Shown here in pieces: positions 36,272 to 47,921 of a stretch of DNA of 64,000 nucleotides. A program made the translations under genes and the position numbers. The DNA lies in NCBI RefSeq assembly GCF_007293315.1, contig NZ_VLXZ01000006.1, positions 124,001 through 188,000 of the forward strand, written 5' to 3'. The number at the start of each line of letters is the position of its first letter. Position 1 is the first letter of the stretch. The notes beneath the pieces were generated by a model. The model worked only from the letters and a program-made list of their open reading frames with translations, was not told the origin of the DNA and made no database searches. Origin of the DNA: Alkalicoccobacillus porphyridii (GTDB lineage Bacteria > Bacillota > Bacilli > Bacillales > Bacillaceae_D).

Positions 36272-39200
36272 GTGCAGACAATCGACTTAGATAAAGAAAC
36301 AAGACAGGAACGGCTTCAGCTACTGTTAAATCAGATTCAGATGCCTGATGAAATCATATCAGAGCATTTTAAAGATGGGTATATTAAGAAGCTTGTTATC
36401 TCTAAACAGAAAAAAAGCTGGCACTTTTATATCACAATGAACCATTTAGTACCAGCTTCCATTTACCAATTATTTAAAGAAAGACTTACTCATACATTTA
36501 AACATATAGCAGAGGTGAACCATAGCTTCATCTATGAAAGCAGTGAACCTACTGATTCAATCTGGCATGGCTATTGGCCTCTAATCGTCGCTGAGGTTAC
36601 AGATATCTCAGATGCTCTACGCACGCTTTTAAAAAATCAAACACCGGCTTTTGATGGGCGATTGGTTACGATTAAGGTGCGGAATGAAACGGAAGCGACT
36701 GCACTTAAAAGAAAGCTTGCTCAGCCACTAAATGATTGTCTTACTTCATTTGGTCTACCAAATATTCAGCTTGAAGCAACCTTCCAGGAGTCATCGCAGG
36801 CATTTGAGGAGTTTGTTAAAAATCGTGAAGAAGAAGATCACTCTAAAGTGGTTGAAGCAATGATGGAGAAGAAAAAGGCGGAGGAGCAAGCAGCCAAAGA
36901 TGTCCAGGGTAAATCACTTACGATTGGTTATCCAATTAAGGATGAGGCTACACCAATTGAAGGTATTGTAGATGAAGAAAGACGAATTACGGTACAAGGA
37001 TTGGTGTTTGACTCTGAAATTCGTGAGCTTCGCAGTGGTCGTTCATTATTAACGTTTAAAATAACCGATTATACCGACTCCATTTTAGTGAAGATATTCT
37101 CTCGTGATAAAGAAGACCTTCCACTTTTACAGGCAGTAAAAAAAGGAATGTGGCTTAAAGTTCGTGGAGGTATTCAAAACGATACGTTTGTACGTGATCT
37201 CGTGATGATTGCGAATGACATTAATCAAATTGAAGCAGACGTTATTACAGATGATGCAGAGGAAAAACGAGTCGAGCTTCACCTTCATACCTCTATGAGT
37301 CAGATGGACGGGATGACCAATGCCGGTAGATATGTACAACAAGCGGCTCAGTGGGGACATAAAGCAATGGCTGTTACCGACCATGGAGTCGTACAGGCTT
37401 TTCCAGAGGCTTACTCTGCGAGCAAAAAGCATGGTGTGAAACTTTTATTTGGACTTGAAGCAAACCTTGTAGATGATGGAGTGCCAATTGCCTATAATGA
37501 GCAACCGATTCAGCTTGAGACCGCGGAATACGTTGTTTTTGACGTAGAGACAACTGGTTTATCTGCTGTCTACAATACAATTATTGAACTAGCCGCAGTA
37601 AAAATTAAAGACGGCGAGATTATTGATCGGTTTGAGTCTTTTGCTGATCCGCATGAACCGTTAAGCCATACAATCATGAACCTTACGGGTATAACGGATG
37701 ATATGGTACGAGGACAGCCTGAAGTGGAGGATGTATTAAAGGATTTCTATGAATTTTCTAAGGGCAGTGTGCTTGTTGCACATAATGCCAGCTTTGATAT
37801 TGGTTTCTTGAATGTAGGGTACAAGAAGATCAATAAAGGAGAAGTAACGAATCCGGTTATTGATACATTGGAGCTTGGGCGTTTCCTGTATCCAGAACTA
37901 AAAAACCACCGATTAAACACATTGTGTAAAAAGTTTGATATTGAACTGGTCAGTCACCACCGGGCGATTTATGATGCAGAGGCCACAGGTTATCTCCTAT
38001 GGAAAATGGTGAAGGATGCTAGAGAAAAGGAAATTCTCTCCCATGATGAGATCAATCAGCATATGGGACAAGGTAACTTCCACCGTCAGCGTCCGTCTCA
38101 TTGCACCATTTTAGTGACTTCTCAAGAAGGCCTTAAGAATCTCTATAAGCTAGTCAGTATCTCACATGTTGATTATTTTTTCCGTACCCCAAGAATTCCG
38201 CGATCACAGCTTAGTAAGCATCGTGAGGGCTTAATCATTGGTTCGGCGTGTGATAAAGGGGAAGTATTTGAGGGAATGATGCAGAAGTCAGCAGATGAGG
38301 TTGAATCCATTGCTGCCTTTTACGATTATTTCGAAGTACAGCCTCCTACTAATTATGCGCATTTGATTGAACGGGAACTAGTCAAAGACGAGAAATCACT
38401 CCAAGAGATCATCTCAAATATTGTGAAGCTTGGAGAGAAGCAGAACAAACCTGTTGTAGCAACCGGAAATGTTCATTACTTACAGAAGGAAGATTACATT
38501 AATAGAAAGATCTTAATTGCTTCTCAAGGTGGGGCCAATCCTTTGAATCGTCAGGAGCTCCCTGAGGTTCATTTCCGTACAACAACGGAGATGCTTCAGC
38601 TCTTTTCATTCTTGGGGGAAGAGACAGCTAAAGATATTGTTGTTACTCAGACAAATGCTATTGCCGACAGAGTCGAGGATGGTATTCAACCAGTGCCAGA
38701 TGATCTATATGCACCAAAAATTGATGGGGCAGATGAAGAAATTAGACAGATGAGCTATGATCGTGCCAAAAGCATCTATGGAGAAGAATTGCCTGAGGTC
38801 GTAACAGCACGATTGGAAAAAGAGCTAAAAAGCATCATTGGCCATGGGTTCGCCGTTATCTACCTGATCTCTCACAAGCTCGTTAAAAAGTCCTTAATTG
38901 ATGGCTACCTTGTTGGATCTCGTGGTTCAGTCGGTTCGTCTCTTGTAGCAACAATGACGGAGATTACAGAAGTCAATCCTCTTGCGCCACATTACGTCTG
39001 TCCAAGCTGCCGACATTCTGAATTCTTTGATGATGGAAGTGTGGCTTCAGGCTATGACCTAAAAGACAAGGATTGTCCTGAGTGCGGTACGGCTTATGTG
39101 AAGGATGGTCAAGATATTCCCTTTGAAACGTTCCTTGGGTTTAAAGGGGATAAGGTACCCGATATTGATTTAAACTTCTCTGGAAGCTATCAGCCACGTG

Positions 39201-40579
39201 CTCACCAATATACAAAGGAATTGTTTGGTGAGGAATATGTGTATCGAGCAGGAACCATTGGAACGGTTGCTGAAAAAACCGCCTATGGATATGTGAAAGG
39301 CTATCAGGGTGATCATGATCTGATTATGCGTGGGGCAGAAATCGATAGACTCGTTTCTGGTACCACCGGAGTAAAACGGACAACCGGGCAGCACCCGGGT
39401 GGAATTATTGTTGTCCCTGATTATATGGACATTCATGATTTCAGTCCAATCCAGTTTCCAGCAGATGATAAGAATTCAGAATGGAAAACCACCCACTTTG
39501 ACTTCCACTCGATTCATGATAACCTGCTTAAATTAGATATTCTTGGTCACGATGATCCGACGGTTATTCGAATGCTACAGGATTTAAGTGGCATTGATCC
39601 AAAAACGATTCCAACGGATGACCCAGAGGTTATGAAGATTTTTAGTAGTCCGGATGTACTTGGTGTAGACGAAGAACAGATTATGTGTAAAACGGGAACA
39701 CTTGGTATCCCAGAGTTTGGAACACGTTTTGTTCGTCAGATGCTCGAGGAAACCAAACCAAGTACATTCTCAGAGCTCGTGCAAATTTCAGGCCTATCAC
39801 ACGGAACCGATGTATGGCTGAACAATGCCAATGAATTAATCTACAACGGCACATGTGAACTGAAGGACGTAATTGGTTGTCGTGATGATATTATGGTGTA
39901 TTTAATCTATGCTGGGCTTGATTCATCACTCGCTTTTAAAATTATGGAGTTTGTACGAAAAGGAAAAGGGCTTCAACCTGAGTGGATTGATGAAATGAAA
40001 AAGCATAATGTACCAGATTGGTATATTCAATCCTGCTTAAAGATTAAATATATGTTCCCGAAAGCGCACGCCGCTGCGTATGTTTTGATGGCTGTTCGGA
40101 TTGCATACTTTAAAGTGCATCACCCAATCTTGTATTATGCATCTTATTTCACTGTTCGAGCTGATGATTTTGACATGGATACGATGATTAAAGGGTCAAC
40201 GTCCATTCGAGCGAAGATAGATGAAATAAACAAAAAAGGGTTAGATGCAGCACCTAAGGAGAAGGCCGTACTGACCGTGCTGGAGCTTGCCTTGGAAATG
40301 TGCGAACGTGGATTTTCTTTCCAGAAGGCGGATCTCTATCGGTCAGCAGCTGAGGAGTTTATTGTGGATGGCATGAGTTTATTGCCGCCATTTAACTCAC
40401 TAACAGGAGTAGGGACTAACGCAGCACACAATATCGTACGTGCACGCAAAGAAAGAGAGTTTCTTTCTAAAGAAGATCTGCAGCAGCGTAGTAAATTAAC
40501 CAAAACCGTTGTTGAGAATTTAGACGAGCATGGTTGCTTAGAAGGATTACCAGATTCCAATCAGCTTTCGCTCTTCTGA
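36272..40579 (+). CDS. polC: DNA polymerase III alpha subunit, Gram-positive PolC type
   Basis: This replicative polymerase of about 1435 residues has an N-terminal domain, an OB fold, a PHP domain ([11 protein letters not shown]) interrupted by a DnaQ-like exonuclease (FDVETTGL near 423-430), a zinc-binding insertion (CPSCRH...CPECG, about 910-950), the polymerase palm with catalytic PDIDLNFSG (964-966 region), and fingers and thumb. Every diagnostic block of B. subtilis PolC is present. The start is uncertain: GTG 36272 lies inside the SD-like AGGGGGTG, and an in-frame ATC at 36281 has ideal spacing. Confidence 0.97.
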   Translation: MQTIDLDKETRQERLQLLLNQIQMPDEIISEHFKDGYIKKLVISKQKKSWHFYITMNHLVPASIYQLFKERLTHTFKHIAEVNHSFIYESSEPTDSIWHGYWPLIVAEVTDISDALRTLLKNQTPAFDGRLVTIKVRNETEATALKRKLAQPLNDCLTSFGLPNIQLEATFQESSQAFEEFVKNREEEDHSKVVEAMMEKKKAEEQAAKDVQGKSLTIGYPIKDEATPIEGIVDEERRITVQGLVFDSEIRELRSGRSLLTFKITDYTDSILVKIFSRDKEDLPLLQAVKKGMWLKVRGGIQNDTFVRDLVMIANDINQIEADVITDDAEEKRVELHLHTSMSQMDGMTNAGRYVQQAAQWGHKAMAVTDHGVVQAFPEAYSASKKHGVKLLFGLEANLVDDGVPIAYNEQPIQLETAEYVVFDVETTGLSAVYNTIIELAAVKIKDGEIIDRFESFADPHEPLSHTIMNLTGITDDMVRGQPEVEDVLKDFYEFSKGSVLVAHNASFDIGFLNVGYKKINKGEVTNPVIDTLELGRFLYPELKNHRLNTLCKKFDIELVSHHRAIYDAEATGYLLWKMVKDAREKEILSHDEINQHMGQGNFHRQRPSHCTILVTSQEGLKNLYKLVSISHVDYFFRTPRIPRSQLSKHREGLIIGSACDKGEVFEGMMQKSADEVESIAAFYDYFEVQPPTNYAHLIERELVKDEKSLQEIISNIVKLGEKQNKPVVATGNVHYLQKEDYINRKILIASQGGANPLNRQELPEVHFRTTTEMLQLFSFLGEETAKDIVVTQTNAIADRVEDGIQPVPDDLYAPKIDGADEEIRQMSYDRAKSIYGEELPEVVTARLEKELKSIIGHGFAVIYLISHKLVKKSLIDGYLVGSRGSVGSSLVATMTEITEVNPLAPHYVCPSCRHSEFFDDGSVASGYDLKDKDCPECGTAYVKDGQDIPFETFLGFKGDKVPDIDLNFSGSYQPRAHQYTKELFGEEYVYRAGTIGTVAEKTAYGYVKGYQGDHDLIMRGAEIDRLVSGTTGVKRTTGQHPGGIIVVPDYMDIHDFSPIQFPADDKNSEWKTTHFDFHSIHDNLLKLDILGHDDPTVIRMLQDLSGIDPKTIPTDDPEVMKIFSSPDVLGVDEEQIMCKTGTLGIPEFGTRFVRQMLEETKPSTFSELVQISGLSHGTDVWLNNANELIYNGTCELKDVIGCRDDIMVYLIYAGLDSSLAFKIMEFVRKGKGLQPEWIDEMKKHNVPDWYIQSCLKIKYMFPKAHAAAYVLMAVRIAYFKVHHPILYYASYFTVRADDFDMDTMIKGSTSIRAKIDEINKKGLDAAPKEKAVLTVLELALEMCERGFSFQKADLYRSAAEEFIVDGMSLLPPFNSLTGVGTNAAHNIVRARKEREFLSKEDLQQRSKLTKTVVENLDEHGCLEGLPDSNQLSLF

Positions 40580-40603
40580 TAACCATTCGCAACGCGCGAT
40601 CGG

Positions 40604-40632
40604 TTGCAAACACACGGTGTTTATGCTAATCT
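40604..40632 (+). promoter_or_regulatory. Likely promoter of the rimP-nusA-infB operon
   Basis: TTGCAA (40604-40609), 17-bp spacer and TAATCT (40627-40632), preceded by TGC for an extended -10. The leader to rimP is about 110 bases and contains the hairpin at 40665-40690. Confidence 0.6.
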
Positions 40633-40662
40633 TAATATGGTAATACTTAGAATACGTTCGGA

Positions 40663-40692
40663 GGAGAGTGGGGCAACCCACTCTTTCGTTTT
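40663..40692 (+). terminator. GNRA-capped hairpin with T run in the rimP leader
   Basis: AGAGTGGG (40665-40672) and CCCACTCT (40677-40684) pair perfectly around a GCAA tetraloop, followed by TTCGTTTTT. It may terminate polC and also attenuate rimP-nusA, since it lies downstream of the likely promoter. Confidence 0.75.
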
Positions 40693-40748
40693 TGTGCTGT
40701 CTCATTTGTAAGTCAGATTTAGGAGATAGAATGTTAGGAGGGTAAAGT

Positions 40749-41219
40749 TTGAGCAGGAATGTCACATCAATAACCGAAAGTCTTGTGACACCAATTTTAG
40801 CTGAACTTAATCTTGAACTCGTAGACATTGAGTACAAGAAAGAGGGGCCAAATTGGTTTTTACGTGTGTTTATAGATTCTGAATCAGGCGTTGACTTAGA
40901 TGATTGTGGAGCAGTGAGTGAAAGACTGAGTGAGGAGCTTGATCGTACAGACCCAATTGAGGAAGCGTATTTTCTTGAAGTTTCTTCGCCTGGAGCAGAA
41001 CGACCGCTGAAAAAGGCCTCAGATCTTGAGAAAGCCATCGGAAAATATATAGCTGTATCAACCTACGAGCCAGTTGATGGCCAAAAATCCTTTGAAGGCA
41101 CACTTGTATCCTTCGATGGACAAACCGTTGAGCTTGAGGTCACAGTCAAAACAAGAAAGAAAGTCTATCAGATTCCATATAAAAAAGTCGCGAATGCGCG
41201 TTTAGCCATTTTATTTTAA
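40749..41219 (+). CDS. rimP: Ribosome maturation factor RimP
   Basis: This 156-residue protein has the RimP pattern ([20 protein letters not shown] and then [20 protein letters not shown]) and a C-terminal SH3-like domain. It assists 30S maturation. TTG 40749 follows AGGAGGG. First gene of the nusA operon, as in B. subtilis. Confidence 0.96.
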   Translation: MSRNVTSITESLVTPILAELNLELVDIEYKKEGPNWFLRVFIDSESGVDLDDCGAVSERLSEELDRTDPIEEAYFLEVSSPGAERPLKKASDLEKAIGKYIAVSTYEPVDGQKSFEGTLVSFDGQTVELEVTVKTRKKVYQIPYKKVANARLAILF

Positions 41220-41253
41220 TGTTGGCCTAAGTCTGAAAGGGGGACAATGAGTG

Positions 41254-42387
41254 ATGAATACTGAATTTATGGAAGCATTAACTACATTAGAACATGATAA
41301 AGGAATTAAAAAAGATATTATTATTGAAGCAATTGAAGCAGCACTTATTTCCGGATACAAACGTAATTTTAGTCAAGCGCAAAATGTGCGTGTTGATGTA
41401 AATCGAGACAACGGTAGTATCCGTGTCTTTGCACGTAAAGTAGTGGTTGAAGAGGTATTTGACTCGCGCCTAGAAATTACTTTGGATGAAGCACATCAAA
41501 TGGATCCTAACTATGATTTGGATGATGTGATTGAAATTGAAGTGACACCAAAGGACTTTGGACGGATTGCTGCGCAAACCGCAAAGCAGGTCGTAACCCA
41601 AAGAGTGCGTGAAGCTGAACGCGGCATCATTTATTCCGATTTTATCGACCGCGAGGAAGACATTATGACGGGAATTGTTCAGCGTCAGGATCATCGTTTT
41701 ATTTATGTTGATCTAGGTAAGGTGGAAGCTCTTCTTCCACTTAATGAACAAATGCCAAATGAAAGCTATAAGCATAATGATCGAATGAAGGCGTTTATAA
41801 CGAAAGTAGAGAAAACAACAAAGGGACCACAAATTTTGATTTCCCGCACTCATCCTGGATTATTAAAGCGACTATTTGAGCTCGAAGTTCCGGAAATTTA
41901 CGATGGAACAGTAGAAATTAAATCTGTTTCTCGTGAAGCTGGAGATCGTTCTAAAATCGCCGTTCACTCTGATAACCCTGAGGTTGATCCAGTAGGAGCC
42001 TGTGTTGGACCTCGTGGACAACGAGTTCAAACGATTGTGAATGAGCTAAAAGGGGAAAAGATAGACATCGTAAAATGGTCTGAAGACCCTGTGGAATATG
42101 TAGCAAATGCACTTAGTCCTTCTAAAGTTGTTCGCGTTAATGTGAATGAAACAGATAAAATGACTCAAGTGATTGTACCTGATTACCAGCTATCATTAGC
42201 CATTGGTAAACGTGGCCAAAATGCCCGTTTGGCAGCTAAATTGACCGGTTGGAAAATTGACATTAAGAGTGAATCAGAGGCTGAAGAACTAGGTTTATTA
42301 GAAGAAAAAGATTTTGAGCCCGTTCCAGAATCCGATGAGAATACGTTTGAAGATTCTTCGGATTATACTTCTTTTGAGCGGGAATAG
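41254..42387 (+). CDS. nusA: Transcription termination/antitermination factor NusA
   Basis: This 377-residue protein has an N-terminal RNA-polymerase-binding domain (1-125), an S1 domain (about 135-200), KH1 and KH2 (about 230-345; [20 protein letters not shown] and [20 protein letters not shown]), then an acidic tail. It modulates pausing and termination. ATG 41254 and GTG 41251 share the SD AAAGGGGGA. Confidence 0.98.
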   Translation: MNTEFMEALTTLEHDKGIKKDIIIEAIEAALISGYKRNFSQAQNVRVDVNRDNGSIRVFARKVVVEEVFDSRLEITLDEAHQMDPNYDLDDVIEIEVTPKDFGRIAAQTAKQVVTQRVREAERGIIYSDFIDREEDIMTGIVQRQDHRFIYVDLGKVEALLPLNEQMPNESYKHNDRMKAFITKVEKTTKGPQILISRTHPGLLKRLFELEVPEIYDGTVEIKSVSREAGDRSKIAVHSDNPEVDPVGACVGPRGQRVQTIVNELKGEKIDIVKWSEDPVEYVANALSPSKVVRVNVNETDKMTQVIVPDYQLSLAIGKRGQNARLAAKLTGWKIDIKSESEAEELGLLEEKDFEPVPESDENTFEDSSDYTSFERE

Positions 42388-42408
42388 TGTCACAAAGGAG
42401 ATGAATTC

Positions 42409-42687
42409 GTGAGCCAGCGTAAAATTCCTTTGAGAAAATGTGTAGTAACCAATGAAATGAAGCCTAAAAAAGAACTAATACGCATTGTTCGCTCTCCGGA
42501 AGGGGTAGTAGAGCTTGACCCTACCGGGAAAAAGAATGGCCGTGGTGCGTATCTAACAAATGATGAGCAGGTTTTTATACTTGCTAAAAAGAAAGATGTT
42601 CTTTCTCGGCATCTAAATGTAACACTTACCCCTTTGCAGTATGATGAGCTTCTCGCATCAAGACCAAAAGGTAACGCCAACTCATGA
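42409..42687 (+). CDS. rnpM: RNase P modulator RnpM (YlxR)
   Basis: This 92-residue basic protein has the YlxR fold signature (PLRKCVVTNEMKPKKELIRI and GRGAYLT). Recent work on the family links it to RNase P. GTG 42409 follows AAGGAGATG. It overlaps ylxQ by 4 bp. Confidence 0.95.
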   Translation: MSQRKIPLRKCVVTNEMKPKKELIRIVRSPEGVVELDPTGKKNGRGAYLTNDEQVFILAKKKDVLSRHLNVTLTPLQYDELLASRPKGNANS

Positions 42688-42995
42688 AAGTAGGCAGAGA
42701 GAAGTGGATATCTTTATTAGGACTAGCGGCTAGAGCGAGAGAGTTAGTATCTGGCGAAGAGCTGGTCATTAATGATATAAGACGAAAGAACGTCTATTTA
42801 GTTCTGATCTCAGCTGATGCATCAGCTGCTACCGCTAAGAAGATCCAGGACAAATGTCAGCATTATGACATTCCATACAAAGTAGGGGCGGATCGTTTTG
42901 TACTTGGTAGTGCCATTGGTAAAGCAGAGCGAGTGGTGATCGGTGTTAAAAGCAAGGGGTTCGCAGGAAAGATAAGTGATCTAATGGACCAATGA
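42684..42995 (+). CDS. ylxQ: L7Ae-family RNA-binding protein YlxQ
   Basis: This 103-residue protein has the L7Ae/L30e/S12e fold ([20 protein letters not shown], then [16 protein letters not shown]). It is a likely kink-turn RNA binder of the nusA operon; its target is not known to me. Confidence 0.94.
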   Translation: MKVGREKWISLLGLAARARELVSGEELVINDIRRKNVYLVLISADASAATAKKIQDKCQHYDIPYKVGADRFVLGSAIGKAERVVIGVKSKGFAGKISDLMDQ

Positions 42996-43011
42996 ATGTG
43001 GAGGTAAGTAT

Positions 43012-45171
43012 ATGAAAAAAATGAGAATATATGAATACGCCAAAGAAAATAATGTTCAAAGCAAACAGTTAATTGATCAGCTTAAAGGTATGGGTGTAGA
43101 GGTTTCCAATCACATGTCCGTAGTTGATGAAGAGACTTTACGCAAGGCTTCTGGGAAATCTCAACCAGCTCAGGAGAAGAAGCCAGCTGAACCTGTGAAA
43201 AGCCAAAATCAACAGACTCAACAAAATCAGCAAAATAGACCAAAAGCTCAAACTAATCAAGGTGGAAATAGCTCCAGACCGGTTAAAAAGCAGGGTGCCG
43301 GTGGACAGCGTCCTCAGAACCGGAACCAAGGACAAAACCGCAATCAAAATCGCAATCGCAATCGTAACAATAATCAACGAAATCGTAATCAGCAGCAAGT
43401 TAAACAGACGATGCCATTACCAGATAAGATTACGTTCCACGGTTCTTTAACGGTAAGTGAACTGGCAAAAGAGCTTCATAGAGAAGCATCTGAGCTTATC
43501 AAAAAATTGATGGGTCTTGGTGTGATGGCTACAATTAACCAAGAGCTTGATAAAGATACAATTGAATTGATTGCAACAGATTATGGAGTAGAGGCAGAGG
43601 AAATTATTCCAGTTGATGAGTTGGATATTGATAACTACAACGCAGAAGATACCTCAGAGGAGCTTCAAGAACGCCCACCTGTTGTCACAATCATGGGGCA
43701 CGTTGACCATGGTAAAACAACCCTGCTTGATTCAATTCGTAACACAAAGGTAACGGCAGGAGAAGCTGGTGGAATTACTCAACATATCGGTGCGTACCAA
43801 GTTGAGACAAACGGCAAAAAAGTAACCTTCTTAGATACACCAGGTCACGCTGCTTTTACAACGATGCGTGCACGTGGGGCTCAAGTAACGGATATCACGA
43901 TACTTGTTGTAGCTGCTGATGATGGTGTAATGCCTCAAACAAAAGAAGCCATCAGTCATGCAAAAGCTGCTGGAGTACCGATTATAGTTGCTGTGAATAA
44001 AGTAGATAAGGAAGCCGCAAATCCTGATCGAGTGATGCAAGAGCTAACAGAATATGAGTTAGTTCCGGAAGCATGGGGCGGAGAGACAATCTTTGTCAAT
44101 GTTTCTGCGATTAACGGCACTGGAATTGATGAGCTTCTTGAGATGATCCTTTTGGTTTCTGAGGTAGAAGAATTAAAAGCAAACCCAGATAAGCTTGCTG
44201 TAGGTTCTGTAGTTGAGGCTCAGCTTGATAAAGGTCGTGGACCTGTTGCAACATTACTTGTTCAAGCGGGTACACTAAACGTAGGTGACCCACTAGTTGT
44301 TGGAAACACCTATGGTCGTGTGCGTGCTCTTGTGAACGACCTTGGACGTAGAGTGAAATCAGTTGGACCATCTACTCCTGTAGAGATTACAGGTCTAAAT
44401 GATGTACCACTTGCGGGAGATCAATTCCAAGCGTTCAAAGATGAGAAAAAAGCGCGTCAAATTGGAGAAGCTAGAAATGCACGTCACCGTGATGAAAATC
44501 GTACAGAGACCTCACGTGTATCCTTGGATGATTTGTTTAACCAAATCCAACAAGGGGAAGTAAAAGACATTAACATCATTATTAAAGGTGATGTACAAGG
44601 CTCAGTAGAAGCGATGCGTGGTTCACTAGAGAAGATTGAAGTTGAAGGCGTTAAAGTCAACATCATTCATACTGGCGTTGGAGCGATCGCAGAGTCAGAT
44701 ATTATTCTAGCCTCAGCTTCTAATGCAATCGTGATTGGTTTTAACGTTCGTCCTGACGTGAATGCAAAGCGTACAGCTGAGGTCGAAAAAGTAGATATTC
44801 GTCTGCACCGTGTAATCTACAATGCAATTGACGAGATTGAATCAGCAATGAAGGGTATGCTTGACCCAGAATACGAAGAGAAAGTTATTGGTCAGGTAGA
44901 AATCCGTACAACCTTCAAAGTATCTAAGATCGGAATGATTGCAGGTTCTTACGTGACAGATGGAAAAATCTCACGGAATTCAACCGTTCGTCTCATTCGT
45001 GATGGCATCGTTATTTATGAAGGTGCAATCAACGCATTGAAACGCTTTAAAGATGATGTGAAAGAAGTGGCTGCAGGGTACGAATGTGGTATTACGCTTG
45101 AGAACTTCAACGACATCAAAGAAGGCGACCAAATTGAAGCGTACGTGATGGAAGAAATCGTACGTAAATGA
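43012..45171 (+). CDS. infB: Translation initiation factor IF-2
   Basis: This 719-residue protein has an N-terminal IF2-N module, a low-complexity linker rich in Gln, Asn and Arg (about 60-130), a second IF2-N (about 140-195), the G domain with G1 GHVDHGKT (229-236), DTPGHAAF and NKVD, and domains II-IV. It brings fMet-tRNA to the 30S. Internal in-frame starts may give shorter forms as in other bacteria. Confidence 0.98.
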   Translation: MKKMRIYEYAKENNVQSKQLIDQLKGMGVEVSNHMSVVDEETLRKASGKSQPAQEKKPAEPVKSQNQQTQQNQQNRPKAQTNQGGNSSRPVKKQGAGGQRPQNRNQGQNRNQNRNRNRNNNQRNRNQQQVKQTMPLPDKITFHGSLTVSELAKELHREASELIKKLMGLGVMATINQELDKDTIELIATDYGVEAEEIIPVDELDIDNYNAEDTSEELQERPPVVTIMGHVDHGKTTLLDSIRNTKVTAGEAGGITQHIGAYQVETNGKKVTFLDTPGHAAFTTMRARGAQVTDITILVVAADDGVMPQTKEAISHAKAAGVPIIVAVNKVDKEAANPDRVMQELTEYELVPEAWGGETIFVNVSAINGTGIDELLEMILLVSEVEELKANPDKLAVGSVVEAQLDKGRGPVATLLVQAGTLNVGDPLVVGNTYGRVRALVNDLGRRVKSVGPSTPVEITGLNDVPLAGDQFQAFKDEKKARQIGEARNARHRDENRTETSRVSLDDLFNQIQQGEVKDINIIIKGDVQGSVEAMRGSLEKIEVEGVKVNIIHTGVGAIAESDIILASASNAIVIGFNVRPDVNAKRTAEVEKVDIRLHRVIYNAIDEIESAMKGMLDPEYEEKVIGQVEIRTTFKVSKIGMIAGSYVTDGKISRNSTVRLIRDGIVIYEGAINALKRFKDDVKEVAAGYECGITLENFNDIKEGDQIEAYVMEEIVRK

Positions 45172-45449
45172 TTATAGGAGCCCTCAAATGTGAACTGTTT
45201 ATCTATGATGCTGGTTCGTTAAAAGCCAAACGGGCGGTTGTAAAGAGCCTAGTTGTTAGACTTGGGCAACGATATAATTTATCCGTTGCAGAAACGGCCT
45301 ATCAAGATTTATGGCAGCGCACAGAGCTCAGTATCGTAGTTGTTGCTACAACCAAGAAACGTTGTGATCAGGAGCTGCAAAGAGCTTTGGCTCTTATTGA
45401 CGCAGATCCTGAATCGGAACGTACTCTAACTGAGATAGAGTGGCTATAG
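45168..45449 (+). CDS. ylxP: YlxP family protein
   Basis: This 93-residue protein (DUF503) has the pattern [20 protein letters not shown], then [20 protein letters not shown]. It sits between infB and rbfA as in B. subtilis; a role around ribosome biogenesis is inferred from place alone. It overlaps infB by 4 bp. Confidence 0.93.
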   Translation: MIIGALKCELFIYDAGSLKAKRAVVKSLVVRLGQRYNLSVAETAYQDLWQRTELSIVVVATTKKRCDQELQRALALIDADPESERTLTEIEWL

Positions 45450-45471
45450 TTTAATTAAGAGGTGATTATAC

Positions 45472-45828
45472 ATGAGCAAGGTTCGCGCAAATAAATTAGC
45501 AGAACAGATAAAAAAAGAAGTAAGTGACATTCTGCTTCGCGAAATAAAGGATCCGCGCGTTAAGTTTGTTACAGTAACAGGTGTAGATGTCACTGGAGAT
45601 CTTCAACAAGCAAAAGCATTTATTACTGTTCTTGGAAGTGATGAAGAGAAGGAAGCAAGCTTACGAGGACTTAATAAGGCAAAAGGTTTTATTCGTTCTG
45701 AAATAGGCAAACGGATCCGCCTTCGCAAAACACCTGAATTAGAGTTTGAATTTGATGAGTCCATCGCTTATGGAAATCGAATTGAAACCTTGCTATCAGA
45801 CTTAAATAGAAATAACGATTCAAACTAA
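45472..45828 (+). CDS. rbfA: Ribosome-binding factor A
   Basis: This 118-residue KH-like protein has the RbfA signature ([20 protein letters not shown] and the [18 protein letters not shown] block). It helps 16S 5'-end maturation in late 30S assembly. A terminator follows. Confidence 0.97.
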   Translation: MSKVRANKLAEQIKKEVSDILLREIKDPRVKFVTVTGVDVTGDLQQAKAFITVLGSDEEKEASLRGLNKAKGFIRSEIGKRIRLRKTPELEFEFDESIAYGNRIETLLSDLNRNNDSN

Positions 45829-45831
45829 AAC

Positions 45832-45869
45832 AAAGGATAGCGGAGCATCTAGCTTCCTATCCTTTTTTT
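45832..45869 (+). terminator. Terminator after rbfA
   Basis: AAAGGATAG (45832-45840) pairs with CTATCCTTT (45857-45865), then more T. Confidence 0.9.
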
Positions 45870-45897
45870 AGATGAATGGTGGAGAGGAGTGCAGCCA

Positions 45898-46836
45898 TTG
45901 CCTACAGGAATATTGCCACTTATTAAACCAGCCGGTATGACATCACATGATTGTGTTTATAAGATACGTAGACTGTACCAAACTAAAAAGGTTGGGCATA
46001 CAGGAACATTAGACCCAAGTGTAACGGGTGTACTACCTATATGTTTGGGGCGGGCAACCAAAGTTGCCGAATATATGTCAGACTTCGGGAAAACGTATGA
46101 AGCGGAGGTGACACTTGGCTTCTCAACGATCACCGAAGATGCAGATGGGGAAACACTTGAATCGAAGGCTGTGCACGAACAATGGACAGATTCAGAAATT
46201 CGTATGGTTCTTCAGTCATTTTTAGGTGAACAAGTGCAAATTCCACCAATGTATTCAGCTGTAAAAGTAAATGGAAAGAAATTATATGAGTATGCCAGAG
46301 CCAACCAGACTGTAAAAAGACCCGAGAGAAAGATCATGATTCATGAGATTCACATGCTTTCTCACTCAAAAAAAACGGAGGATACCTATTCTATTCGTTT
46401 TTCTGTGAGGTGTAGTAAAGGAACGTATATCCGTACGCTAGCGGTGTCGATTGGTGAGGCGTTAGGTTACCCAAGTCATATGTCAAACTTAATACGCACG
46501 GCTTCCGGTCCATATACATTATCTGACTGTATTACGTTTGAGGAGCTTAGTCAGATGGAAGTTGATGATCGTTTGCAAGTACTTAAACCGTTCAGTGAGG
46601 TACTTGCTGAGTGGCCAGCCATTATTGTGGACGCAAGCGTTGAAGCACAGGTTCGTCACGGCGCGGTTTTACCTAATCATGTGCTTGGAGCCGATCAACG
46701 CGTGGTTGTCTATTCCTCACAAAAGGAATTGCTTGCTATCTATAAGCCTCATCCTACAAAAACAGCTGTAATGAAGCCTGAAAAGATGCTACTTCCACCT
46801 GAAGACAAGTCGATTATAAGGGGGGAAGGTGAATGA
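45898..46836 (+). CDS. truB: tRNA pseudouridine(55) synthase TruB
   Basis: This 312-residue enzyme makes pseudouridine 55 in the T loop of tRNAs. The catalytic Asp is D39 in GHTGTLDPSVTGVLPI. TTG 45898 lies 8 bp after AGAGGAG; GTG 45889 is part of that SD. It overlaps ribF by 4 bp. Confidence 0.96.
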   Translation: MPTGILPLIKPAGMTSHDCVYKIRRLYQTKKVGHTGTLDPSVTGVLPICLGRATKVAEYMSDFGKTYEAEVTLGFSTITEDADGETLESKAVHEQWTDSEIRMVLQSFLGEQVQIPPMYSAVKVNGKKLYEYARANQTVKRPERKIMIHEIHMLSHSKKTEDTYSIRFSVRCSKGTYIRTLAVSIGEALGYPSHMSNLIRTASGPYTLSDCITFEELSQMEVDDRLQVLKPFSEVLAEWPAIIVDASVEAQVRHGAVLPNHVLGADQRVVVYSSQKELLAIYKPHPTKTAVMKPEKMLLPPEDKSIIRGEGE

Positions 46837-47786
46837 AAACGATTTATCTTAGTCATCCGCTTGATCATTCCTCCCTCTTAGTTGAGCCTACAGTATTTGC
46901 CTTAGGCTACTTTGACGGTGTGCATAAGGGACATAAGCATGTCATCAGTCAAGCTGTTACTTATGCCCGAGAGAATGAAATGAAGAGTGCTGTCATGACA
47001 TTTCACCCTCATCCGAAGGAAGTTCTGCAAAAATTGGCGGAGCCGATGCATTTCTTGACGCCACTACCAGATAAACTCGCGGCAATCGCAGAGCTTGGAG
47101 TAGATAAAACATATGTGGTAGAGTTTAATCAGTCATTTGCTGATCTCCTACCCCAGCAGTTTGTTGACCAATACTTAATTACTTTAGGAGCTAAGCATGT
47201 TGTGGCAGGGTTTGATTTCACCTATGGAAAATGGGGTAGAGGGACAATGGACACATTATCCGAACATAGTCGTGAATCCTTTACCCTGAGTGCCGTTCCA
47301 AAAGTAGAAAAAGAAGGGATAAAAGTGAGTTCAACAGCTTTACGAGCTTTATTAAATGAGGGAAAAGTTGAAAAGGTGGCAGATCTACTGGGTCATCCCT
47401 ATCAAGTAGAGGGAACTGTGGTAGATGGTGAGAAGAGAGGGAGAAGTATTGGTTTCCCTACCGCCAATGTGATGCTCGACAAACGTTATGTCATACCTAA
47501 AACCGGTGTCTACGTTGTAAGCGTTCGGATTGGTGATGAACAGCTGTATGGTATGTGTAATGTTGGCTACAAACCTACCTTCCATGAGAAGCGCCCAGAT
47601 GCCCCCAATATAGAAGTGCATCTACTTGAATTTGATAAGCAGATATATGGTAAGAATATTTTCGTCACATGGCTTCAAAGGCTAAGGGATGAGAAGCGAT
47701 TTAATGGCATCGACGAATTAATTGCTCAGCTTCAGATTGATAAGCAAAGAACAGAGACGTACGCCCGTAATAATCCCATTGAATAA
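46833..47786 (+). CDS. ribF: Bifunctional riboflavin kinase/FMN adenylyltransferase
   Basis: This 317-residue enzyme (RibC in B. subtilis) has an N-terminal nucleotidyl transferase domain (about 15-160; GYFDGVHKGHKHVI) and a C-terminal riboflavin kinase domain (about 185-310; GRSIGFPTANVML). It makes FMN, then FAD. It is coupled to truB by 4-bp overlap. Confidence 0.97.
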   Translation: MKTIYLSHPLDHSSLLVEPTVFALGYFDGVHKGHKHVISQAVTYARENEMKSAVMTFHPHPKEVLQKLAEPMHFLTPLPDKLAAIAELGVDKTYVVEFNQSFADLLPQQFVDQYLITLGAKHVVAGFDFTYGKWGRGTMDTLSEHSRESFTLSAVPKVEKEGIKVSSTALRALLNEGKVEKVADLLGHPYQVEGTVVDGEKRGRSIGFPTANVMLDKRYVIPKTGVYVVSVRIGDEQLYGMCNVGYKPTFHEKRPDAPNIEVHLLEFDKQIYGKNIFVTWLQRLRDEKRFNGIDELIAQLQIDKQRTETYARNNPIE

Positions 47787-47800
47787 GTTATGGCTGCCAC

Positions 47801-47829
47801 TTGCATTCTAAGAAAAAGCAAGGTATAGT
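47801..47829 (+). promoter_or_regulatory. Promoter of rpsO
   Basis: TTGCAT (47801-47806), 17-bp spacer and TATAGT (47824-47829) lie between ribF and rpsO. Confidence 0.7.
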
Positions 47830-47835
47830 AATTGA

Positions 47836-47921
47836 TGTACTGTTGTACACTACCGTTTCTTGGCAGCACGCTTCACCAACGTCCGCTAGGAAATCGGATA
47901 AAATTGAAGGAGGTGAGTAGG
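47836..47921 (+). promoter_or_regulatory. Possible S15 leader
   Basis: The leader of about 85 bases has a TGTAC-TGTT-GTACA hairpin (near 47839-47852) and other short pairings ahead of the SD GGAGGTG. S15 autoregulates through such leaders in several bacteria; this one is assigned by position only. Confidence 0.35.
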
